Source of the DNA: Albifimbria verrucaria
Taxonomy: Eukaryota > Ascomycota > Sordariomycetes > Hypocreales > Stachybotryaceae
Direction: 5' to 3'
DNA: 64,000 nucleotides
NCBI GenBank assembly: GCA_020081605.1
Contig: JAHREC010000018.1
Coordinates: 3,410,001-3,474,000 of the forward strand
Shown here: in pieces, positions 12,481-24,000 of the stretch
Layout: each line of letters opens with the position of its first letter
Position numbering within the stretch: position 1 is the stretch's first letter
Program-made: the position numbers and the translations under genes
Notes under the pieces: model-generated
The model's input: the letters and a program-made list of their open reading frames with translations, nothing else
Databases searched by the model: none
What the model was told of the DNA's origin: nothing

Positions 12481-12750
12481 TCAATATTGAGTGAGATGGT
12501 AAGGCCATTTCGAGACAAAGCGGTGCGGACTGCCGGCTATGTCGACGCTTCACCGTACAGAGCTGGCCAACTACCCGCCTAGTGCAAGCAGTCATTCAGC
12601 GACATACACCGGACTGTTCTTCTCCATACCTGATCAATTGAGGAGTATCGCTAGAGAACTGGCCTCAGGCTCACGTGCGAAAGCCGTCCTTTATTAGTTT
12701 GTTCATATGAAGCCCCCATGTCAATTTGTTCGTAAGGGATGACAGCAACA

Positions 12751-12760
12751 TATATATAAA
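12751..12760 (+). promoter_or_regulatory. TATA-like element without an assigned gene
   Basis: TATATATAAA occurs in otherwise mixed-composition DNA. The first downstream ATG (12805) opens only a four-codon frame. If functional, it would drive a non-coding or decayed transcript of the type 1 remnant's 3' flank. Confidence 0.2.
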
Positions 12761-15700
12761 GGCTTCTATCTTCGACACACACAACTTTTTCTGAGGAGAA
12801 AGAAAATGAGCTCCCTATAGAATATCTGAGATAAACTTATCCATCAGTGCTCATGACGGCAAGAAAATGGATTGCACTGGTTAATTGCTATGGGCTGACA
12901 ACGTTATGAGACGCTTGGTGTGGGTGGGGCGGACGAAGGCCGATGCTGGCGGTGGCCGTGATTTGACCAACCCGGACAACCCCATGTAACATAGGGCCAA
13001 GAAATGAAGGACTCGGCTGTCGGAGTCAAGGTCTGCGGCCGTCTTGTTCCAGTTCCTAGTGTGTCGACCAATAATTTTTGAGGACGTGGTTACACGGAGC
13101 AGGCCTGCGCCTAGTCCTCAACTTCGGAGCTCCCCATGTGTTTGTTCTACGCTCAACTACAGCCTTGGCGATGTGTTTGGGCTGCTTTCCGGACAGGGTA
13201 CTGACTTACCCGAGCTTTGTCAGTCGTATCCGTATTTGTTTAATCGTTGCGTTGAGGTGCCTGGGCTGGCCATACTCGCGGCCGGGGTCGGAATGGGACT
13301 CCTTGACAGCGGGCCTCTGAAGACATGTCCGGATCAGACGACGAGCATTTGGAGGAAAGTCCAAGGCCAATAACCCCAGACAGGGACCAGGGAGCCTCGT
13401 CTGGTGACTGCGACTTGCCAATAGAATCGACTTGCCAGCCCGTACGTGACCCGACACAAAGGGTCGAGGATTCCAATCCCTGGGTGGGCTCGCGAGCTAG
13501 CTCATGGGCTTGGGCGGCAGGAGACGGGGTTAATTAGCGACGATGTTGGCAACTCATCGGTGTTTTTGTCCGCTGTTCACGTTTGCTCGGAGAGGTAGAA
13601 GACTATCCATGTTGACGTAACGAAAAAGAGGCTGTATCCTCCCTCCCAAAGGCATGGAGCTAAACGAAGAGTCAAGTCCCAGACTAGCAAAACAATCCCT
13701 CCAGAAGCGCATGAGTGCTCCGCATGTGCCATCCGCCTTTTTTTTCCCTTGCTCGTGCGGGGAAGGGAGGGGCTTTCTCCCTTTCTTTTTTTTTCTCCTA
13801 CAGTGGCATCCTTCGGAAACGGTTGGCCATGGCAGGGATCACCATGCCTGACTCGCCCAGACCCCAGTCCATGGCCTGTTGTTCCTCTCGCGACGTGGTC
13901 GCAACCCGTGGGACAGGTCTTGAGCTGGCGTGGCTGGATTGTTTGCTTTTTAGTTGGGGTTCACGCTAGGCAGGACTGTCTAGTTACTGTAGTTGTGTTA
14001 CCTGTCATGGTTAGGGTATCGAGATCGCGCTCTTCAGGCACTTTCGATCTAGGTTTAGGCCAGAAGCTGTCTCGATGCTCGACTGGCAAGCTTTTTATCT
14101 GTCGTTCAAGTACCCCACCCCAGCATTGGCACACGCATGAGGGAGGAGGTGCCCGTTGGTTGAGTCCGGCAACGGATATCGTGAGAGCCATACTCTCCTC
14201 ATCTTGGAAGGGGCGACTGTTAGGATTGACGGCAATCTGCCTCGTTGTGGGGAAGTGGGAGGAGCCAAGCTGTCATGGAAATTGAATTGATCAGGAGTCT
14301 GGGCCTCCTGCATAAGTACGAGGCAACCGTGACGCAGTTTCCAAAGCTCGGTGTGTCGTGCTATAGGCGGTCGGCATCCATAATGAGGCTGCCCCTGCCA
14401 GCAAGCAAGCCGATTTACTCAGGTACTCAGGTATCCAGGTACCTGTCTCGGGCCTTGTAGATCATCCTTCCTTCCGCCAACCACCCTGGTCCATGCAGAC
14501 GCAGCCGCAGCCGCAGCTTTAAGTAAGGTACTAAAGTACTAAGGCACGGTAGGCAAGGTAAAAGGTACAAGGTAATCTTGACCCCAGGTTCTCCCCACTT
14601 TACCAGTCTTGCATGAGCAGGTACTTGGCAGTGCAGGCCTCTCGGAAAGACATGTCAATGACCAATCAATATTCATCAACATCGCACACCATCCCAACCC
14701 TCCCAACCATCCCATCGCATGCCATCCCATCGCATACCCTGTTACCATTCACTCGTTCGACACGGCTGTGATTCGCATGAGGTAGCATCCGCTTCAACGC
14801 TCCTCGGAACATGCAAGCAGCTCGTTCTCCACCTTGTCCCTGTTGCTTGACATAGGATGTAACCTTCGTGCCGTTAGGCTGTGGGCAAACAAGACTGAGG
14901 TACGGGCTCGCTTTTCTACTCCTTCCAAGACAACTCTACAGCATTTGATTGGTCCCTGTCAATGTAGATGCTGCTCCCTTTACAGGTTCAGCTCTCAGGT
15001 TGCCATGGGGTAATCTCCCGACGTCGATATGACACCCCAGTCCTGGCCGGCCCGGGCATTGACTTTTTTCTCCTCCCCGAGGACGGCCACACCCCAACTG
15101 GCAAATCATTGCCAAATGTTGGCTGGAGTGGGTGGGATTGCCCCAAGGTATGGCTAGCTAGCTGTCGATCTAGATCTGACGATGGGCACCGACTGTCCTC
15201 AGCCAAGACCTGGCCACTTTGGCACAATACTTGACGGCAGGGTTGCATAACGGCCTGGCTTTCCTGTCGCCGATCGTCTGCAGCGATTTGGTGTTGGTTC
15301 CTGTTCCATGGAGCAACGGGCTTCCACTTTTGCGGGCGCACCAGCTTTCCTTAGTGCCATGGCCTGCCTCGGCGTCAGAGCTTTACGAAACAAACAGACA
15401 GGTTCGGCGCAGAAGAGCCAAGTACCGCACTGCACCAATTTCCTTCAAGCAGCTATGTTTTAGTTGGGTTCAGGTAATGCTTAAAAAGCACCCAAGAAGC
15501 GAACATCCTGTGGATTGAATCCGGGGCAGCACGCAACGATCTTACACACATGCTATCTCTACCCGCATCTAGTCATGCTGCCTTGCCTAGCCTCGAAACA
15601 TCCTCTCGGTGTTACATTACAGCCCGCACCCCTATCCCACGGTGCTTGCAGCAAAATCTTCAATGCCGCCCCCAAGTCTGGGGTGGGACGCATGGCCTGC

Positions 15701-17239
15701 GAGTATCCCGAGTCACCTATGGCTTGTGACCTACAGGACAACCATGCGCCGGACTGGGGATGCTTGGTTCGATCCCAATCGCACATTTCCAAACAGCGCG
15801 GCCAGCAATGCGAGTAGGAGGATGCAGATAAGATCCCGGTCACACATCTGTCTATCAGACTTATTGATGGGGTGCACCCTGCAGACGCGCTCCGATGCTT
15901 TGTGTGGGCCGGGGAGGTTGGTACACAGCAAGTGGAAAAAGTCAGAGAAGAGATTGGAAGAGCTTAGAAACAAGACTCATCAGGTTCGGAGTACGACTAG
16001 CTAATGCACGCACGTACGCACGTTGTTCGTTCAACGGTCGAAATAGTCCCGTCCGGGTCCTCCGATTGTCTTCTGCCCTTCTACACTTACCATCTCGTCT
16101 GTGTGACCACCTGTCCATCCAGCCACCTATTCCCAGACCGGTTTCATGAACTTCAAATTCCACTGCACGTCAATGCTTATGCCGGGATCCCACGCCATCC
16201 ACCTCTAGCCAGTACGCCGTGTCGCACATCCATCCCTTTACTCCTCGGGTGTGCTACCTAGTCGACATCACACCAATCCCAAATACTTTGTGGGTTCCTC
16301 GGCATTAACTCCGTAGCCCGCTCACGCTGGGAGGCTCCTGTACTCCGTCGCGTACACATCCTTTGAGATTTCTTTCGAAAGGTTTGAAGAGCTGACACCG
16401 TGCGACCGCCCTGTGACATATTAACTACGAGAGGACCTAGCAGCATGAATCGGTGGCCGTATCTTTGTCTTTCTGTCAAAATGGAGGCGCAGAAATTGTC
16501 GATTCTCACTGCGCAGTCCATACCACTGTTCCGCGATGGATATTGCCACCAGAGTGCTAGCAACACGGTCTATTCTTGCTACCGACGCGCCCTGTGGTCC
16601 ATCTGTACGGGGTTCTCGTTGCGCACCCCTATAAGCATCAGCTATCGAGCGCGCCTCCACTCTTCCTCACCCCCTCGGCTCACATCTTTGCTTCTCTGGG
16701 ATCCTGGGGCTTCGACGGTGTGTACCTCGCGTCGGTGTGGCTCCAGTCACGCAGCAGTTCCGGCTTGGCTCAGTGGTCTAGGTTGTTCTGTTCTTCTCTC
16801 GTCCCGCGTTTTGCTTCTTTCCTCCTGAGATGAAGCATCGGTTGCAACCCCGAGGCTAGGAGTTGCGCTGATCCTGGAGATTCTCCCTTATTACCCCATC
16901 GTCTCGGAGGGATACATCCATTCTGGGTCCCTTGCAAAGCAGTATGTTGCGGCATCCCTCTTGCTCCATCACTACGTGGCAGAAGAAACTAAGACTCTCG
17001 GATACGGGCACTGTCCGACAGCTAGCATTTGCCGACGCATGAACATGACCGATCATCTACAGCAGAAGTAGCCCCCTCTTCGTACATGGCTCCATCCCTG
17101 AGCAAGATAGTCAGAGCGTCTTCCTAACCCAAGCAGCCGAAAATTGCGCAGAGTGATGGCCTGAAGCCCGAGGGGACCTGTGCGCTCGGCTTTTAGAGCC
17201 AGCTTCGGCCCTTGCGTTATCAATTGTTAACCTTAGAGG

Positions 17240-17680
17240 TGGCCACCTGGCTGCCCCTGAATTGTCTAAGGGCTTGAGGATCAATTTCGCAGTGTTTAGT
17301 GAGGAGCAAGTAACGCTACCTCTAAACGGAGCTCTCCACAGCCCTGCCAGCCGGATCTGCACTCCACCGTAGAAAGCAGCCTCTTGGTCACCTGGCGCAG
17401 CCGATGAGTTAGAAACCGTCCTTGAACAGCTAGTACTCACGTCCTGTTGATTAAGAATCATCACGACAATGCTGGCTTCAAACTCATCCATGCGAAGCTT
17501 ACGCTAGTATATACTATAAAGGAGGCGGAGGCTGAACGTGTACGCCGACGACACTCTTCTCCTTACAGTGACATTGAGGCAGTACGTAGCCCTACTTGCG
17601 GTCCTCCCTCCTGGAGCAGTGCTGCCGACTATCAGGTGTCTCGGGTTTCCGCCCTTCGTAACCCGGGGAACGGGTGAGAT
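17240..17680 (+). pseudogene. Decayed type 1 family gene of copy I
   Basis: The DNA CTGCCGACTATCAGGTGTCT at about 17620 matches the equivalent place in the copy II remnant (about 27085) and corresponds to the MNETRAGHQIQEAV region of the gene at 4991. In translation the frame gives AADYQVSRVS beside TDHQASRVS of copy II. No intact frame remains. Another frame at 17538 happens to read YADDTLLL; see the rejected items. Confidence 0.4.
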
Positions 17681-17689
17681 GAGTTTGCC

Positions 17690-20600
17690 ACCTCGATTGT
17701 TGTTTCAAAATTTGAGAGGATAATGGTCCTTAGAAGACGGCACTGTAACTTGATTTAAAGAGGGGACCAAATAATCGATTCTAGGTGTACAATTAGCGCA
17801 CCTGTCTGTGCAGACATGCATCGAGTGGCCTCGGTCGCATGCTTGACTTTCAGTTCATGGCGCTACAGTGGCAGAACCATGCATCGGCACAATTTCCGCA
17901 GCACAAGCACAGGTACCTGACAAGATAACTGGCTCTCCGACGGCATTCACAGATGTACCTGCCCATCCATACCTTCTATAGCGAGGCCAAGCGCTGGATG
18001 GGTGAGCGGACATTACTAGGACCGTCCTTGCCTCAACAGAGAAGACGTTTTAGAGTCCCCGAGCGTGGAATTTTGAGAGTGGGAATAATGCGTTTAATTA
18101 TCGTCATTTTACAGAAAGGGAGACGAGTTCCTTCATATTAAAGAGCATGAACATGGCTTTAGAGTCTTGTGTTGGGGCTATAGCTAAACCGGGAGCGAAC
18201 AGTGACTAATGAAGAGAAATACAGCTATCCAACAATAACCAAGCTTAAGCGATTTCAGCACTGCCGTGGCCGTAGGAGAGCTGGCTTGTCGCTTCAAGAG
18301 CTTCTGGTGGACGGGGGTTAGCGGTACCTTCTGTATCTTAGTCAACTTGGCCAGCAAGGCAACTTTGCGAACCATCTGGCGAACCATTTCATCACAGGTT
18401 GAGCCTCGAGAAAGTGATGGAAAGGCAACGAGGCCTGCACAAAAAGGAAAGGAAAAACATAATGCCTGTTTGGGAGTCCAAGACGGCTCCACTCTCCCCG
18501 GCCGGAGCACGTGGGAAGACAGGACCGGCCCCACCCGATGTCTTTCACCCCGGCACTCGCCCAAGATAGTCGAGAAAGCTAATGCAGCAAAGTAGTGGGT
18601 AGCTGTGAACTGGGTTGTATGCCAACTAGGCCTTGGCTCTGCCGGGGCTCTGACAAAATGCTACTGGGCTATGGCGCTCAGCCGTGACATCCATGCAGAA
18701 GTCGGATGCCCTGGCCTTCTGACATTAGCGAGGAGCGCATGCATTCGCCATTGACTAGGTAGAGTACACCTGTGCACGTCGTCAACGGAGACTTGATGCT
18801 AATGGCTGGTCCCCATCGCGAATGGTGTGTGGGACCTGCTCGTGCATCCTTCCCCACATAGATGGCTCCTCCCACACCCTTCATTGCCTCCTTAACAGAG
18901 TACCATGCTGGGTCTTTACATGTCATGCGGGCATTTCAGGGGTGGATGTCACCTATGGGTGCAGGTAACAGGTGGAGAGCTTTTACATGAGGCATCCTTG
19001 TTCATGATGCAAGAAGCCGATTCTCAATGCTGCCGAGATACGTCCCATGCTGTTTGTGGGTTGTAGATGCAACCCACAGGCACACTCGAGCCGAAGAATC
19101 GGCCAAAACATGCAAGGCCACGCATCTCGGGCGAAGCTTGAGCCATATAAGCCCTAAATTACGGGCGGGCCTGTTGAGACATGAGACGAGAGGCGGGCAT
19201 GGGTGGCGACTTGAGATTTGGACGAGTGACGGGACCGTTATTAGGCGGTGGGGAGATCCCGCTACTTTTCCTTCCTCACACATAATTCGTCTGTTTCTTT
19301 TGCATATGGACAGCAAGATCCATGCGGAAAGGGGCCGCAACGGGCGGCAACCAAACAGCTCCTCAGCATGGCGCAAGGCCAGTGGGACAGGACGGGTCTA
19401 CCTGTTATTCGCCCACCATTCCGTCATTCCAGGCAGATTTTAGAGAGGGCAGGAATTTAACAGATGTGAATCCAAGAAGATCGGTATAGTTCAATACGTA
19501 TCACACATACATGAGTGGGCAAGGGGTTGGGCTGTACAACAACAATTGAGCGCAAGCCACATCCCGGCTTTCCTTGGTCAGTCACGGCAAATGTGCGCAA
19601 CCTCGTTCCTGTCGGTCGAAGGCAGCTAGGGTGAGCTGAAGAACTGCATATTCACAGTCCCAACAAAGAACCCGCCTGCCAGGGGTCCGGAATTTCGATC
19701 AGGCGCACAGGTGGAGGCAGGCGGAATGTGAACTTGTCGCAATCCTGCTTCGCTCCCAGAGCGGCAAGATTGGATGGTCCAGGAAACATGGTCCACATGA
19801 GCCAAAGACCAGAGTGTAACCCAGCAGCTTCCAGCCCAGATTCTGGCAGATTTTCAATTAAGCTTGGCTGGCCTTCGGTGCTTATTGCCAATGACACGTA
19901 CCAGCTCGCAGACTCACAGCCCCGCCACGCAACCGTCTCGGGTTACGCCAGGCACATACCCTTCTCGCTAATACTGGCTAACGAAAAGTGGAATTGCCTG
20001 AAGTGGAAGGTTTCGAGGAAGGCGATCCATCATATTGGGCCTCGTCGACGGCGGAGGGGGCCTGTGCTCAACCGACTGCCATGAGCTTTCTGTATTCGTG
20101 CTTGTCATGCATCCTTGGCGACAGGAGCGTTGACACCGTTGCGTGTCACGTCTAGATTTTTCGCGTGGTTCCCAAATCCCATCCTGTTAATGGCACGCCA
20201 TTACCAGCTTACACTGGGGTTTTTCCATGGCTATTATTTTGCTATGCTGTAGCCAGAGCGGAGTGACACAGCCTTCCAACACAGACTCTGTCGACCGGTA
20301 TGGGCTATCAGAACCAGCAGCGCCATTGGAGCCGCTTACAAGGTATGAGGCGCCGATACCAGCATGGCACACTCGGAGCCACGGTAAGACATGCCATGGC
20401 ATACGTGGACTAGCTAGTGGTGAAAAGATGTGCAGGACTGAAGAAAAAGCAATTCAGAAAGATTAGCTGGGCGCTCTCAAGTTCTGCTAGTGTGTCGATT
20501 TACTCCGAGGGCAGGGTGGGGAGTGCCCCTACAGAATACACCCCTCCCCAGTCCTTTCTATCAGAAAAAGTCGTGCAAACCCTTCCTCAGATCAGCATAA

Positions 20601-20780
20601 GAAGATACAGCAAATCTGTGTCCGTGGAGGCGGCGGTGCCACGTCCGACGCCAACAGCAAAGCCCTATGCACCCCAATGTGGCCTCTGGACCCTGGTCGA
20701 TCGTTTTGCGGGAGGGCTTGATATGATCTGTGCCTCAGGAACGCCGCCTTTCTCATGTTCTTCCTCCTCTTCTTCCTCCT
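17690..20780. other. Non-coding body of the type 2 half, copy I
   Basis: No supported gene. Several open frames of 60-140 codons exist on both strands without domains. The right part (from about 19.1 kb) is co-linear with 28.4-30.0 kb; for example TGCTTGTCATGCATCCTTGG at 20091 pairs with TGCTTGACATCGCATCTTGG at 29337. Confidence 0.45.
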
Positions 20781-20790
20781 CGATTTTCTA

Positions 20791-20799
20791 CTATAAGAA
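20791..20799 (+). promoter_or_regulatory. Conserved CTATAAGAA box upstream of the second family gene
   Basis: CTATAAGAA lies 285 bp before the ATG at 21076. It is followed by AGCTCCCAGCTGCCATGA, which is almost the same as AGCTCCCAGTTACCATGA behind the box at 30079. Conservation amid diverged flanks suggests the core promoter and transcription start region. Confidence 0.55.
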
Positions 20800-20820
20800 C
20801 AAAGGTAGCTCCCAGCTGCC

Positions 20821-21057
20821 ATGATGTTGTTCCCTCCAGCTTCTCTCACCATAGCCAGTCACCCCTCTTCCATTCCCCAACTCTTCTCCCCTAGCTCTTT
20901 TATGTCTAGTTATATTACTAGTTCTTCTCTTTCTCTGCTTATACAGCATCTCCGGGGATCTTGTCTCTCTATCTCATTTAATTACATGCTTATCTTGTGC
21001 CTACGGGTCCTGTGCACAACTTGTTCTACCTCAAGACTGCCTCTGGCTATCTCCTAG
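20821..21057 (+). other. Possible upstream ORF in the leader of the second family gene
   Basis: A 78-codon frame opens at the ATG that ends the conserved AGCTCCCAGYTRCC string and closes 18 bp before the main start. Its product would be Ser- and Leu-rich and hydrophobic. The matching place upstream of the gene at 30391 also opens a 70-codon frame. It may be a translated leader or simply lie close to the transcription start and be unused. Confidence 0.25.
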
Positions 21058-21075
21058 CTCCCCATCACACTCACA

Positions 21076-21633
21076 ATGGCTCTTCATCCCCAAGCAACTG
21101 AATCCTCCGCTTCCTCTTCTCGCGGCGAAACCAACGGAACTCCCAACGATACGCAAGATGCAGTGTCTCGCGTGGTCATTCCTCCGTCTAGTTCCGCCCG
21201 TGCTGTTGAAGACTTGACCGAGGATCGACCTCATGTTCCACCTTCCGATACCACCGAGAAAAGCATGCTCGACAGCTCCTCTGGCCCCGCTCAAACCGCA
21301 CATCAAGTTAATGGCAATGTCCATGAACTCGACAGCGAGAACTCAACCTCTTTGATCAGAGAGGATAGTGAAGACACCATTACCGATCGTCCATTGCAAC
21401 CTGAAGAGAGCCTGTCGGGGAGAAGCGCTTGCACCCACCGCCGATGGCCCTCCTCTCGCTCGCCCGAGAGTAGCAGCGAACGTAACGAACCACAGGAACC
21501 GCTAGCTGATAACTCAGCTTGCGATCATGATTTCAGTAATATTGGCACTTGGGTTCCAAGTCAGGATACCGACGCCAACCATCATGGGGGTCAGATATTT
21601 CTGTTTAGAATGCTGGCATCGGGCATTTTATAG
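21076..21633 (+). CDS. Small unrecognised protein, type 2 member of the island gene family
   Basis: A 185-residue frame starts at ATG 21076 in good context (CTCACAATGG). I do not recognise the family. The protein is hydrophilic and rich in Ser, Asp, Glu and Thr, without signal peptide or membrane segment, and looks disordered. It aligns over most of its length with the protein at 30391. Shared features are TPNDTQD against SPNDTKD near residue 25, PPSSSARAVED against PTSSPRSVKD, VPPSDTTEKSM against YLPSDIAKQNM, TITDRPLQPEESL against TTDRLLQYKESP, and a C-terminal block GTWVPSQDTDANHH against GSWTSNKDTSVDHH. The 3' flank is also conserved for about 450 bp. Retention of these blocks while the DNA around has diverged suggests a protein under selection. 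Function unknown. Confidence 0.6.
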   Translation: MALHPQATESSASSSRGETNGTPNDTQDAVSRVVIPPSSSARAVEDLTEDRPHVPPSDTTEKSMLDSSSGPAQTAHQVNGNVHELDSENSTSLIREDSEDTITDRPLQPEESLSGRSACTHRRWPSSRSPESSSERNEPQEPLADNSACDHDFSNIGTWVPSQDTDANHHGGQIFLFRMLASGIL

Positions 21634-22310
21634 TTCTTTGACTGTGTTATACGTCTCTTTGATGAGGGAACAGTTCGAACGCCGGAGGGGGTTTATTATG
21701 GGCCTCGTTATTCGACCAAATATATATAGGGTAACAACTTTGATCATGCACTTTCGTGCAATGGTCTTTTGCATCCGTATAATAATATTGTTTGAGGCCA
21801 GAGCAGGACTCAACGCAAGGCTCGGGGTTACAATCGCTGAGGGAGTTATCAGATGGACAGTCATCGCACTGTGACAAGAATGTTACAAGACGGCAAGGGA
21901 AAAGTTTTTGTTTGAGTAGTTAAATGTATTTATTGTTTTAAGTTTATCTTGTTCTTATTGTTTTTAGTAAAAGTGACTCGATTATTAATTTACACTGGAT
22001 TGTCTTAGTTTTATGGGAATACCATATACGATAATCTATATTATAAGACACGGAGAGTAGCCAGCTCTGGTATAGTCGCCTATAATATCGAGACTACTAC
22101 CTACCTATGTACCTAACCATATAGCAGATCAGGCTCCATTCCCGCGTATATAGCATAGGTAGGTGTGTTTATTCAACCAGGGACAGGTCCGTCAGGACAA
22201 TATGGTATTCACTATAGTAGCCTAAGAACCTTTAATTAAACATAATTAAATATTATATAGCTATATTCTCTCTGTATATACCCAGAAGCTTATTGTATTT
22301 AAAGTTCTAG
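21634..22310. other. AT-rich 3' flank and module junction
   Basis: The first part (to about 22110) is the conserved 3' flank shared with 30926-31545, including TTGTTTGAG and TAGTCGCCTATAAT. The rest is AT-rich and marks the junction to copy II, whose homology to the 8-kb unit starts at about 22310. No gene is seen. Confidence 0.5.
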
Positions 22311-23430
22311 GTGATGGAGCTTCCGGGCAAAGCATTGGGTCAGACGACACTTGGAGTTAAGGCTGGGCGAAAAGGTGGACCATACTGGAGCTTGGTCCGG
22401 TTGCTGGAACATACTGTCCGAGGTGGCTCATCAGGATAACATCGACCCGATGTGGAGGGTTATGGAGCCTTGTCCCTATGTGCGCTCTTGGAGTATGCTG
22501 GTGGGCTTCCATGCTGAGGAAGTGTGGTGGGGACGACGATGATGACGGCTGAGATGACGGTGGCTCATCAATACCTGTACAAGGCTCCCATGACTATCTG
22601 CTTGCCTGGTCGGAGCGGTCAAAGACTCTAGCCCATGAATTAGAAAAAGGGAGGAAACATATTTCGTCGAAAGGCATACGCTTCCTTCGGACATTTGCCG
22701 ACCAGGGCAGGTATCTTCAACCCCCTCGGCTTGTCATCTTGTGTCTTCGCGTAGATCTTGCTGGGGATGTGGGAACTCACCTCTCACCTCAAAGCCAGCA
22801 TGCTCCTTGTTTGATCCAGACACAGCGAATAGTTTAATGAGGACCCCGGCGCGAAAGTGAGTCTTGCAACGACAGGCCAATTATGAGCGGCACACACCAG
22901 TGTTCCGCTCGAAAGAAGAGTCGCGACGTCTTTGGCAACCCCTGTCACCACTTTGTGACGGGCAGTGGCACTAGGACCTGCATCCTCGCGAAGGTGTTTG
23001 GTAGAGTACGGGTTCACACCACGTACCTCAACTGTCCTGCATGTAGCTCGACCTCTAAGCTGTTTCATTCGTCACTGCCCAGCTTGACAAGAGCTCGAGG
23101 GTGGGGGTTTGGTGCGTACATCGGTCCTCCGGGCCTGAAGTAGTGGTGGTGGTCGCGTAGTGGTCGCGGGGTTGCTATCCTAGGAGGTTCGAGGTTGCAT
23201 CGAAGACAAAAGCAAATTGACGCGGAGGCGGAATAACATTTTAAAAGAAACTTATATAGATACATAAATATGTTTAACAGATTTAATGTATAGGTAAATA
23301 AATAACGCTCTTATGGAGGATCCCATCGATAGCCAAGGCTAGGCTCATAATGGTAGTGGTTTTTCTTTTTGTTCTACCTAATCAGGTTGGTGCTCAAGGT
23401 CGCCGTTGCAAGCAATATTGCACGGTGTTT

Positions 23431-23448
23431 GACAGGTTCGAACCTGTC
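23431..23448. repeat. Perfect 18-bp palindrome
   Basis: GACAGGTTCGAACCTGTC is its own reverse complement. The matching site in the 8-kb unit reads GACAAGTTTGC, so the palindrome is not conserved there. Confidence 0.7.
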
Positions 23449-23759
23449 TTGTGGTTAAGCTGGGTTGAGCTATATTGCCAGTTTTGAGAGCTCATATTCT
23501 CAGCATGTTAAAGAAAACAACAGTTGAGACGGAATCTATCCGCCTTATCACAGAGGAAGGAAACCAACCAAGGCCTCGGCTTGTTGCATTGGAGAAATGA
23601 GACCTATATTCTTGCCTTACTGGGTAATTCTGCCATTCTGTTGTTCCCGAGAGGTATTGTTCGTGTGTCAGCGGATACAGCATAATCATTGTATCGGGCA
23701 AGGAGTTGCTGGCAAACGGCAAGTCACTGTGCAGTAAATGATCCCTGTATTGTGTCAAG

Positions 23760-24000
23760 GTGCAGGTACTGACCTCGTATTGTGTGGTTGTTGTGGGCGG
23801 GGTTTTCATTTACCCCTTTACCGTGCAGCAGCAGCAAAAAAACCGCGGTCAGTGGCACTGTGTTGTTGTGCGGTTGTTGCAAACCCAGCAATTGTACGGA
23901 TTATTGTGCAGTTGTTACAAATCCAACGATTATAGCGTGTAGTTGCTGCCAGACCCTGCACTGTTGTGCAGGTGTTGCAAAAGCAAGTGATGCCACTAGT
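23760..24000. repeat. Degenerate minisatellite of about 40-bp units
   Basis: Units carrying TTGTGCGGTTGTTGCAAACC, TTGTGCAGTTGTTACAAATC, TGTAGTTGCTGCCAGACC and TTGTGCAGGTGTTGCAAAAG follow one another with drift. It is the counterpart of 9440-9690. Confidence 0.6.

Larger units (their letters stand above)
8000..12720 (+). repeat. Diverged direct copy of the type 1 half of the island module
   Basis: Blocks here match 22310-26990 in the same order and orientation. Anchor pairs include 8085 with 22325 (GCATTGGGTCAGACGACAC), 8720 with 22990, 9015 with 23320, 9400 with 23712, 10190 with 24490, 10350 with 24650, 11050 with 25255, 11540 with 25755, 11830 with 26110, 12410 with 26705 and 12665 with 26970. 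The offset stays near 14.3 kb. The sequence is mostly non-coding and ends in the remnant of a type 1 family gene. Boundaries are estimates by eye; substitutions are many and of mixed kind, without an obvious excess of C-to-T change. Confidence 0.75.
13050..22110 (+). repeat. Copy I of the 9.2-kb tandem module
   Basis: This segment is matched in order and orientation by 22310-31545. Its first half resembles the unit at 8.0-12.7 kb: 13220 pairs with 8000, and 15455 with 10360 and 24655. Further pairs with copy II are 16680 with 26080 (CACATCTTTGCTT), 17395 with 26880 (CCTGGCGCAGC) and 17630 with 27085. The second half matches 28.4-31.5 kb: 20099 with 29337, 20360 with 29597, 20792 with 30080, 21076 with 30391, 21690 with 31025, 21880 with 31310 and 22070 with 31500. 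The offset is steady at about 9.2-9.4 kb. Parts such as 13.7-15.3 kb are too diverged to align by eye. Confidence 0.7.

Noticed and set aside
15730..15780. Possible tRNA 3' half, from GGTTCGATCCC
   Set aside because: The flanking bases do not form a T stem or an acceptor stem.
17538..17723. A frame reading YADDTLLL, like the catalytic motif of LINE reverse transcriptases
   Set aside because: No other reverse transcriptase motif is found nearby, and the DNA aligns with remnants of the type 1 family gene in a different frame. The match is short and most likely chance.
23395..23460. Possible tRNA, from the T-arm-like GGTTCGAACC
   Set aside because: No acceptor stem or anticodon arm can be paired around it; the string is part of an 18-bp palindrome.
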